Position numbers and translations under genes: made by a program. A stretch of DNA of 64,000 nucleotides from a virus: IMG/VR virus record IMGVR_UViG_3300036715_000626, positions 141,016 to 205,015 of that record; one strand, written 5' to 3'. Below are positions 35,943 through 43,027 of this stretch, in pieces. Each line of letters begins with the position of its first letter. Position 1 is the first letter of the stretch. The notes beneath the pieces were generated by a model that was given only the letters and a program-made list of their open reading frames with translations, did not search any database and was not told the origin of the DNA.

Positions 35943-36410
35943 TTATTTAATTTTAGCCAGAAGTTGTTTTACTACTTTGCCTATCTCTTTAGGTATAGCA
36001 TCGTATACCATTTCTATTGGTAACATATCATATTGTTGTTCCAATCCTGATATATCTACCATACCAATAACACCGTCTCTTACCGTGTCGATAGCAGTGT
36101 AATAATCATTTTGCGATAGATTATACATAAACGCAGAACATATTACATAACCACCGGCTTGAACCATATTAAAAATTCCTTCCATCAGTTCTTTAAATAT
36201 TACAGATGAAAATATCTGACCTATCTTAATCGATGTTTGTTCGGGGTCTGTACCTACATCACTTAGTAATAACGCAACATCTTTCTCCATATTGTTATCT
36301 ATAATGATAACTGTGTATCCTCGTTTAACAAGAACACGTTTAATATAGATAGAAACTATTGCACTAATAACTGGGTCATTTTCAACAACCGCTACTATAT
36401 TACCTACCAT
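35943..36410 (-). CDS. Hypothetical protein
   Basis: The 155-residue product is alpha/beta-looking, with an N-terminal strand (NIVAVVENDPV) and a second strand (YTVIIIDNN) that suggest a Rossmann-like fold. No P-loop or other catalytic motif is visible. It lies between thymidylate kinase and the AAA ATPase, all closely spaced on the minus strand, so it may serve DNA metabolism. Family is not recognised. Confidence 0.65.
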   Translation of the reverse strand: MVGNIVAVVENDPVISAIVSIYIKRVLVKRGYTVIIIDNNMEKDVALLLSDVGTDPEQTSIKIGQIFSSVIFKELMEGIFNMVQAGGYVICSAFMYNLSQNDYYTAIDTVRDGVIGMVDISGLEQQYDMLPIEMVYDAIPKEIGKVVKQLLAKIK

Positions 36411-36422
36411 TTTATTCCTTTG

Positions 36423-37421
36423 TTATGTGCTATAAAATAGATCTTCTATTTGTGGTCCTGAAGTACCGGCTTCGCCTGTAAAACTACCATCATCACTTAC
36501 TAATAGCACCATTAATCCGTTACCAGATCTACAGGTAACTTTATCGTTATCAATGCTAATAACATCTTTACCAGAAATACTAATAGTCGTATAATCTTTA
36601 AGACTAATATACTCCCTACCGTTCTTATCAAAACGATCCTTAGGGAAACTGTACGGATTAAACTCTACTGGTTCGTTATCCGTGTTTCTTATTTCCTTAA
36701 CAATATACATAATGTCTTTAGTAAGTATATCAAGATTAAGTATTGTAAGTAGATACTCTAGACTATCATTAGGATGAGCCAAGTGTTCTTTGACTAAGGC
36801 TTGTAAATGATCGAAGCTAAATACAATTGACTTCTTATAGATATTTTTCAAATCATTATGAAATTTGGGATCTACATTATAGTCAGCGCAGTATTCAGTA
36901 ATAATGCTTTCTTCAATACGACTATAGTCAATTCGATAGAGTGCCCTGCCGGGTCTACTACGAATAAAACTAGAGATAGTATGTTTGTTATTCTCTGTTA
37001 TAAAAAACAGTTTCTTAGTACGGTTAATACCGGATAACATGGTTAACATTTTCTCTTGAAGTTGCATATTGAAATTCTTACTGAACTCGTCAAACAGTAT
37101 GACTGCGTCAGTTACACCATTGATATATTTAACCGTATCAATATCAGCATTTATATCCGTTACAACGATAACCGGTAGCCCACAATCTATAGCGATATTG
37201 GCAGTTACTTGCGCTTGCTCAGTTTTACCAGATCCTGAATTACCTGTAAGTATTACTCCGATAGATTTTTCAGATACAGCAAAGGTATTCCAAAAACGAA
37301 GAGCTAATTGTTCTACATTACCATACAGTTTCTTAGGTAAAGTGAATCTTTCGATATCAGGTTCGATGTAATGAACATTATCTTGTTTTCTTAAATAATA
37401 TACTCCAGCTGGGTATTGCAT
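36423..37421 (-). CDS. AAA+ family ATPase
   Basis: The 332-residue product has a perfect Walker A (GNSGSGKT, residues 60-67) and Walker B (VILFDEF, D111-E112). A sensor-1-like strand (KLFFITENNKH) and an arginine pair (RSRPGRAL) follow. The last 60 residues are a beta-rich unassigned domain. It could be a clamp-loader-like, helicase-loading or remodelling ATPase. Its exact role cannot be told from sequence. It heads the unit that includes thymidylate kinase and has a good upstream promoter-like element. Confidence 0.75.
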   Translation of the reverse strand: MQYPAGVYYLRKQDNVHYIEPDIERFTLPKKLYGNVEQLALRFWNTFAVSEKSIGVILTGNSGSGKTEQAQVTANIAIDCGLPVIVVTDINADIDTVKYINGVTDAVILFDEFSKNFNMQLQEKMLTMLSGINRTKKLFFITENNKHTISSFIRSRPGRALYRIDYSRIEESIITEYCADYNVDPKFHNDLKNIYKKSIVFSFDHLQALVKEHLAHPNDSLEYLLTILNLDILTKDIMYIVKEIRNTDNEPVEFNPYSFPKDRFDKNGREYISLKDYTTISISGKDVISIDNDKVTCRSGNGLMVLLVSDDGSFTGEAGTSGPQIEDLFYST

Positions 37422-37461
37422 GTTATCTCCTAGTGCTTCTATTTAATAGAGGTCTCTATAA

Positions 37462-37474
37462 ATAATATATGGTT
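37462..37474 (-). promoter_or_regulatory. Putative phage promoter, AACCATATATTAT
   Basis: The minus strand reads CAACCATATATTATT, 41 nt upstream of the ATPase start, in the divergent gap 37422-37522. Confidence 0.55.
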
Positions 37475-37522
37475 GTCTCTTTTTAAATATATGTTTGAAA
37501 TAAAATGATTACAGGAACTACT

Positions 37523-37708
37523 ATGCCACAGACCACTACACAAAAACAATTTAACCAAGCTATACAAGAAATATTAAGAAATATTGATTTAAATCAAGGA
37601 GATATGGGAGAGGATGGCTGTTTAACAGACCAGTTCTATGACAGAGATGACATTTCTGCTGAAAAGAAAAAGATTCTTAAAAATCTAACTACTATGCTGA
37701 AAGGTTGA
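37523..37708 (+). CDS. Small hypothetical protein
   Basis: The product has 61 residues from the ATG at 37523, which follows AGGAACTACT. An in-frame ATG at 37505 lacks a ribosome binding site. It is acidic and helical. Its stop lies 2 nt before the next start, so it is coupled to the coiled-coil protein. Confidence 0.6.
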   Translation: MPQTTTQKQFNQAIQEILRNIDLNQGDMGEDGCLTDQFYDRDDISAEKKKILKNLTTMLKG

Positions 37709-37710
37709 AC

Positions 37711-38772
37711 ATGCTTATTATAGAAGATTTAAATACTGGGGCTATACATAAATTAGAGAATACCTGTATTACTAAAAGCTTACGAGCTATTCGTGAATAT
37801 GAAAACATTATCTTGTTTCTGGATAAAGTGTCGTTTAAACAACTAACTGAGCAACAGAAAAGTGTGTTATTAGATTATACGATAACTAACTATAATTATG
37901 ATGTTTTTAAACTACCGGCTTTAGAGATAGTGGTATTTATGTATAATAAACCTTCAGATATTAACCGCATAAAAGATGGCTTTGTAGATTATAAGAATGC
38001 GCATGGAATTACCATAACTCATAATTATTTTTTAATACGACCATTTATACATGATAATAATCTTAAAGGAGCATGGGAAATGGCTACGTTACCAAATCTA
38101 CCAATCGAGCATATTGTTGCCAGTGTTAATGTAAATGAGACTGGTATATGGACACGTTTAAAGAAACGTTTAGGAATATACAGTACAAAAGATCTTGTTG
38201 ACGCTTCTAACTATACTTTGAGTATAGCTAATGACCAGATATCTCGTATGAATAGTGCAAATACTATCTTGGGTACAAACTATAGAGAAATGCAGGATAG
38301 TCGCGATGCTATGAGTAAAGATCTTAAAGAAGCTCTTATTGCAGTTGAAGTAGGTAAAAATAGTTCTGCTGCCATAGTTACTAAACTAAACGAAGAAAAA
38401 TTAACTGCTCTCGATGACCAGTCTCGTAGATATGAAGAACGTCTACGTGACAATAATGCGGCACACGAAAATATTCGCGTTAAACTTGAAGGTTCTGTTA
38501 ATGAGCTAACACGTATTAATAAAGATCTTGAATCTAAACTTACTGACACATTAATACAACAAGCTTCAGCGAGTTTACCGATTCCAATTCCGGAAAATTT
38601 TACTAAAGTTAAACCAACTATTAGACTGTTTAGCTGTGAAGAAGTAACCGCTATTCGAGAAATGGCTGATAAGCATTCAGTTCCTCTTAAACTTCTTAAA
38701 ATCGTAACTGGGTCATCAAGTTCAACACTTTCTCGTATGATTCGTAAACTTACGTATGCGGAATGCAAATAA
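37711..38772 (+). CDS. Coiled-coil protein of unknown function
   Basis: The 353-residue product starts at the ATG after AAAGGTTGAAC. The first 140 residues are alpha/beta. Residues about 165-290 are a long charged coiled coil. The C-terminal 45 residues contain a possible helix-turn-helix (HSVPLKLLKIVTGSSSSTLSRMIRKL) that could bind DNA. I do not recognise the family. With the 61-residue protein it forms a plus-strand unit ending at a bidirectional terminator. Confidence 0.68.
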   Translation: MLIIEDLNTGAIHKLENTCITKSLRAIREYENIILFLDKVSFKQLTEQQKSVLLDYTITNYNYDVFKLPALEIVVFMYNKPSDINRIKDGFVDYKNAHGITITHNYFLIRPFIHDNNLKGAWEMATLPNLPIEHIVASVNVNETGIWTRLKKRLGIYSTKDLVDASNYTLSIANDQISRMNSANTILGTNYREMQDSRDAMSKDLKEALIAVEVGKNSSAAIVTKLNEEKLTALDDQSRRYEERLRDNNAAHENIRVKLEGSVNELTRINKDLESKLTDTLIQQASASLPIPIPENFTKVKPTIRLFSCEEVTAIREMADKHSVPLKLLKIVTGSSSSTLSRMIRKLTYAECK

Positions 38773-38782
38773 AAAAAGACTG

Positions 38783-38808
38783 CTACATACCGGATATCCG
38801 GTATGTAG
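38783..38808. terminator. Bidirectional intrinsic terminator
   Basis: A perfect 26-nt palindrome (CTACATACCGGATATCCGG...) lies between convergent genes. The minus-strand tail is GCAGTCTTTTTTTATTT. Confidence 0.8.
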
Positions 38809-38812
38809 TTAG

Positions 38813-39256
38813 TTAATATTTTTCATCAAAGTTTTGACCTTTAATGGTAATGCGTTCCGCTTTATCCATATTAGCCAAAGCTAATGATATCTTAGCATTA
38901 GAACGTACTAAGCGGACTTCTTGCTCAAGAGACTTAACCGTGTCTCTTAGTGAACTAATACTATCTTCAAGACCCCATACCTCTTTAAAGAACATTTTAA
39001 GTTCACGTGCTTCTACTAAAACATCTCCGGTTAAACCGGAGTTAATTAACTCTACTGGAGTAATGTATTTATTATTACCCCTAGAATTTCTATTACCGAG
39101 TTCACTCACAACAATAGTAGCTTTAGTAGCTACTTTATTGTTAGCATCTTCGATCATCTTTATGAGCATTTGTACCTCGCCTGCTGTGATGTCAATCCGT
39201 TTATCCGGGTTCATCAACTTAATCTCACCTAGTGACACTGGTCTGCTTTTAAACAT
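38813..39256 (-). CDS. Hypothetical protein with coiled coil
   Basis: The 147-residue product has a heptad-like stretch at about residues 90-125 (VWGLEDSISSLRDTVKSLEQEV). The N-terminal part contains no motif I know. It is a single-gene unit between a promoter-like element and a terminator on the minus strand. Confidence 0.65.
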   Translation of the reverse strand: MFKSRPVSLGEIKLMNPDKRIDITAGEVQMLIKMIEDANNKVATKATIVVSELGNRNSRGNNKYITPVELINSGLTGDVLVEARELKMFFKEVWGLEDSISSLRDTVKSLEQEVRLVRSNAKISLALANMDKAERITIKGQNFDEKY

Positions 39257-39288
39257 GATAATACCTCTTTAGTATGTTATACTATATT

Positions 39289-39296
39289 ATAATATA
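39289..39296 (-). promoter_or_regulatory. Putative phage promoter, TATATTAT class
   Basis: The minus strand reads GACTATATTATAATATAG, 33 nt upstream of the start at 39256. Confidence 0.5.
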
Positions 39297-39315
39297 GTCC
39301 TATAAAAAAATAGAA

Positions 39316-39341
39316 CTACATACCACATATGTGGTATATAG
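39316..39341 (-). terminator. Intrinsic terminator of the virion block
   Basis: A 13-bp stem with one G-U-type mismatch (CTACATACCACAT) is followed on the minus strand by TTCTATTTTTTTATAGG. It lies just after the stop at 39344. Confidence 0.75.
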
Positions 39342-39343
39342 GG

Positions 39344-40237
39344 CTAATAGGTACTAAATTGAATTGCTTTAAATACATTGTCTAAATTTGTTTTAACTAA
39401 CATAATATAGATCATGTTACTAGCAAATATATTTGCCGTAACTATAGGCTTAATACGGCGGGATACTGTATCAAAATCAGTATCGTATACATCAATATAA
39501 AATATCTGTGTAGCAGAATCGTTATGTATTTGATATATAATAACAGATAAACTACTTACGCCTATATTATACATAAAATCAAGTGTGTAGTTTTTATTAA
39601 CCACGATATCATTCAACGGTGACACAATACTCGCGTTGATATCTCCGGAAGTAATAAATGTCATAGTGGCGACTTGAGAACTATCATTACTACTACTATT
39701 AAAAATAGCTCTAGCGCGATATGCATTGTTTTCTTTAAGAATAACATCACAAATCAGCATATTGTTTAAATTAATACTATCTGCGATATGTTCCCATACG
39801 ACTACACCAAAGATATCTTCAATAATCCATGTAGTAGATTCGTGTGTTCCAGTGCCGTACGAGCTATACCCATGCACACTTAAAGTGAACATCGTTGTAA
39901 GGTGATTAGTGGCGTCTGATGAAGATGTCAATATAGGTGTAGAAAGCACGCTAGGCATCTCAGAACGTAGATCAAGATCTCCTAGATAGTTTGGAGTGGT
40001 AACATCAATATTACCCCACACCGTGTATCCTGTAGTAAGTAAAGACCGTGCTCTCGCGTAATAGCGTGATGTCGGATCAAGAGCATCGTTAAACATAATA
40101 CTAGATAGGTTAACATTATCCCCCATAGAACTAATAATAACATTAGTAAATTGTAAGTCGGTAGCTACCTGCCAATCTGTAGCAAGATGAGTTACTCCTG
40201 GTGGTAACAATAGTTCTGTAATTTTTAAAACAACCAT
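39344..40237 (-). CDS. Probable virion protein with Ig/FN3-like domains
   Basis: The 297-residue product is beta-rich. It contains an FN3-like segment (TDWQVATDLQF ... YYARARSLLTTGYTVW) near residues 20-75, typical of phage surface proteins. It is the last gene of the long virion block 47777-39344 and is followed by a terminator. The role is probably a minor tail or baseplate component; this is inference from context and composition. Confidence 0.65.
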   Translation of the reverse strand: MVVLKITELLLPPGVTHLATDWQVATDLQFTNVIISSMGDNVNLSSIMFNDALDPTSRYYARARSLLTTGYTVWGNIDVTTPNYLGDLDLRSEMPSVLSTPILTSSSDATNHLTTMFTLSVHGYSSYGTGTHESTTWIIEDIFGVVVWEHIADSINLNNMLICDVILKENNAYRARAIFNSSSNDSSQVATMTFITSGDINASIVSPLNDIVVNKNYTLDFMYNIGVSSLSVIIYQIHNDSATQIFYIDVYDTDFDTVSRRIKPIVTANIFASNMIYIMLVKTNLDNVFKAIQFSTY

Positions 40238-40249
40238 ATTTTTCCTTCC

Positions 40250-40561
40250 TTAGTTCAATGCAATGATGGTATCTAATTTCTCTACATACCCACCATAGAT
40301 AAATTTACCATAATATACTTTATCATCGTCAGAGCGCATCTCGTAAAGCATATTAACATATGTATCAAGATATTCTTTAGAATTTATAATGTTACTAGTG
40401 CTCCAAATATATACACCAGGTATCTTAGTACTCTCATGACATACATTAGTAGTAATATCCACTAATGTATCTGTGATTATGTTAAGTAGTTTAATCGTAA
40501 CGGTTTTACCTGTAGCAAATATACCTATTAACCCATTCTCTTCATCTACACTATAACGCAT
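40250..40561 (-). CDS. Small probable virion protein
   Basis: The 103-residue product is beta-rich, with an Ig-like pattern (TVTIKLLN ... KIPGVYIWS). It lies 4 nt after the repeat protein's stop and 12 nt before the next gene, so it is co-transcribed with virion genes. Confidence 0.6.
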   Translation of the reverse strand: MRYSVDEENGLIGIFATGKTVTIKLLNIITDTLVDITTNVCHESTKIPGVYIWSTSNIINSKEYLDTYVNMLYEMRSDDDKVYYGKFIYGGYVEKLDTIIALN

Positions 40562-40564
40562 TTA

Positions 40565-43024
40565 TTACTCCCATTCTACATATCTAAACATACTACAATC
40601 ATTAATTATATTGTTACAGGATAAACTTAACCCTGTTTGTATCGTAGGTATTTCCACAATTATCCCACATCTTATGTCAGGCGTATTTATAACATACTCT
40701 GTGTGTATGCTAGATAGTTTAGTGTTAGCTACACCTGATGCTGTTATACCAGCAAATGAAGTACCGGTAGTTATGTTGTTTATAGAGGTAACTGTACTAA
40801 CATTTATATTCATAGCTGGATATTGTGTAACTGTGTTTATGTTATTTACTTTAGTATTAGAATATCCATGTGCATTTACGGCATTAAACACCGTACTGGT
40901 TGTTATAGGTACTACGGTAGCAATTGTGTTACTTCTACAAGTAACATTATTAAATACCGTTCCTGTTATTATAGGCGCTAACGCGATTAAATTGTTACCA
41001 GTAACAACTTCTAGAGGGAATAATGTTGTCGTAGATATCGGTATTATCTCGGCAGTAGCTTTGCCTATTACACTCGTAGAATTAAACGAAGTAGTGGTGT
41101 CTATAACACTAACCAAACTTCTGCTTGATCCATTAGCTGTCAAACTAGGAAATGTAGTACTAGTATTAATAGATGCGATATTAATATTTTGGTCTAGTTT
41201 AATCTTTATTTCATTATAAGTGGTATTAGTTTCTATAGTTAAAATAGCTATATTGTTACTACCATTAGCATTTACTGTTACTAAATTTGTAGAGGTATCA
41301 ATTGATGTGGCGTGACCTGTAGCACCGGCTCTTCCTGTTACATCTAGACTATTAGTGGATACTATAGTTCCAATCTGCGTAACTGCGCTACCGTAAACAT
41401 TAACATCTGTAAAAGAAGTATTAGTAACTAGGCTGGTTAACGTGACATCAGCGCTGTTTCTAACATATAAGTTACTAAATACCGTCTCGGTGTTTATGCT
41501 GTTTACAATAGCTTTAGCGTCACCTGTAGTATGCACTGTATCTATATAACCAAAACTATCGATACTGGTAATAGAAGTTATCGAGCTACCGTGTGCTAAA
41601 ATAATACCATTTATAATTGTATGTGTTTCTATTCCAGAAACACTAGTATACGCTAAACCAGTAATAGCTATATTATTTATAACAGTGGTAGTTGTTATCA
41701 TAGGCGTTGTAGATACACTACTACCGCTGCTGGTATTATTATTTATTATCGTGCTAGAAGGAATTGATAATAGATTTGTTTTACTATCACCAGTAACATT
41801 GTTATTATTAAAATTACTATTTGAATTTATAGCGGACACAACAGTGGTACTGTCACCGGTGCAATTTATATTATTAAATATAGTATTGGTTACTATAGTA
41901 GGTACAAGTGTATTTATAGGAATTCTTGCGATGATTCCGGTGACGGTAGTTGTCGTCTCTATACCGCTTATGCTAGTAACACTATCACCTTTTATAACAC
42001 CTGAATTTATATCTGTATATGTTTGTAAGGCAGATACCGGTGTTACTGAATACCCCATAGACTGTATTGATGTGAAATTAGTACTTGTCGTTATATTATC
42101 AATAGTAGTGTGTGAGTTACCGATTACGCTCATACTATTAAAAATAGTGTTAGCAATTATTTGGTCAATCGGAATAACTGCATTATTACGGATAGATATA
42201 CTAGGGAACGTAGTACTTGTATTAATAACAGTGGTATTAGTTATGCAGTTACCCTGAACACTTAATGTGTTAAATGTTGTATTGGTAACTATAGTATTAA
42301 TGGTGCTATTAGAAGAACCTTTAACAGTGGGAGTACCTATAGTGGTGCTCGTAATGTTAGCTATAACACTAGTTATTGCATCGCCACTAACAAGTATTTC
42401 GTTAAATACTGTATTCACACTTATATAACTTAACGCAGTATTAGATATCCCGTTCGTAGTGGATACGTTAAATAGTGTACTAGAAGGTATTGTTAACAAA
42501 TTAGTCTTGGATTCCCCAATTACTGTTATGTTATTAACTGTACTTGTTGTCAAAATAGGCGAAATTACCGCACTCGCACTAGCTTGAACTGTTATTGGTG
42601 TAAAATCCGTAACTGTATTTATCACCGGTACCACAACAGTCTCAGGTAAAGATATTGTTATAGGATTGAATGTAGTAGTAGTGCTAATACCATTAATACT
42701 AGTAGAAGCGCTACCGTAAACATTAATCGTGTTAACATTAGTACTGCTATTTATAGTGTTAGAAACAGTATGCGCATTTCCATTAATACTTATGCTTTGA
42801 AAATCACTAGTTGTTGATAACTCTGTAAATCCTGCTGTGGCGTTACCATTTACAGATATGTTATTAATAGATGTATTTGTACCTATAACACCACTAGCTG
42901 CGTTAGCATCTCCCGTAACAATTATATCGTTAAAAGAAGTTGTCGTGGCTACTACCGCCATGTTGACGGTAGTGCTTACACTAGTTGCACCGGCAGTATA
43001 TAGGGGGTATAATGTAAGTAACAT
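40565..43024 (-). CDS. Virion-like protein built of 22-residue repeats
   Basis: The 819-residue product is almost entirely tandem repeats of 22 residues. Their consensus is roughly I-x-V-x-G-x-A-x-T-x-I-x-x-I-x-T-x-T-x-F-x-x. I count about 36 repeats from residue 12 to 803 with only one single-residue insertion and one single-residue deletion. It is very rich in Thr, Ser, Asn, Ile and Val and nearly free of charge and aromatics apart from the repeated Phe. This regularity suggests a beta-solenoid or long beta-fibre. It lies between other virion genes, so a fibre, whisker or tape-like role is likely but unproven. Confidence 0.7.
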   Translation of the reverse strand: MLLTLYPLYTAGATSVSTTVNMAVVATTTSFNDIIVTGDANAASGVIGTNTSINNISVNGNATAGFTELSTTSDFQSISINGNAHTVSNTINSSTNVNTINVYGSASTSINGISTTTTFNPITISLPETVVVPVINTVTDFTPITVQASASAVISPILTTSTVNNITVIGESKTNLLTIPSSTLFNVSTTNGISNTALSYISVNTVFNEILVSGDAITSVIANITSTTIGTPTVKGSSNSTINTIVTNTTFNTLSVQGNCITNTTVINTSTTFPSISIRNNAVIPIDQIIANTIFNSMSVIGNSHTTIDNITTSTNFTSIQSMGYSVTPVSALQTYTDINSGVIKGDSVTSISGIETTTTVTGIIARIPINTLVPTIVTNTIFNNINCTGDSTTVVSAINSNSNFNNNNVTGDSKTNLLSIPSSTIINNNTSSGSSVSTTPMITTTTVINNIAITGLAYTSVSGIETHTIINGIILAHGSSITSITSIDSFGYIDTVHTTGDAKAIVNSINTETVFSNLYVRNSADVTLTSLVTNTSFTDVNVYGSAVTQIGTIVSTNSLDVTGRAGATGHATSIDTSTNLVTVNANGSNNIAILTIETNTTYNEIKIKLDQNINIASINTSTTFPSLTANGSSRSLVSVIDTTTSFNSTSVIGKATAEIIPISTTTLFPLEVVTGNNLIALAPIITGTVFNNVTCRSNTIATVVPITTSTVFNAVNAHGYSNTKVNNINTVTQYPAMNINVSTVTSINNITTGTSFAGITASGVANTKLSSIHTEYVINTPDIRCGIIVEIPTIQTGLSLSCNNIINDCSMFRYVEWE
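40616..42991 (-). repeat. About 36 tandem 66-nt (22-codon) coding repeats
   Basis: The repeat is clear in protein and degenerate in DNA, with a conserved position-5 glycine and position-20 phenylalanine. Repeats 5, 16 and 27 all lose the glycine for Leu or Ile, and repeats 7 and 18 share SKTNLL(T/S)IPSST. Both hint at an 11-repeat (242-residue) super-period. Confidence 0.8.
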
Positions 43025-43027
43025 ACT

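Noticed and set aside
38280-38768. Minus-strand 162-residue open frame opposite the coiled-coil gene
   Set aside because: It is antisense to a well-supported gene with a good start and terminator; composition is Leu/Arg/Ser-rich as expected for a shadow.
40611-41219. Plus-strand 202-residue open frame opposite the repeat protein
   Set aside because: The minus-strand frame has an exact 22-residue repeat; the opposite frame is a by-product of that repeated low-complexity coding sequence and has no ribosome binding site.
40616-42991. CRISPR-like array suggested by regular 66-nt spacing
   Set aside because: The period is a multiple of three, the DNA copies are degenerate, and a continuous reading frame explains it; no conserved repeat-spacer pattern or cas genes.
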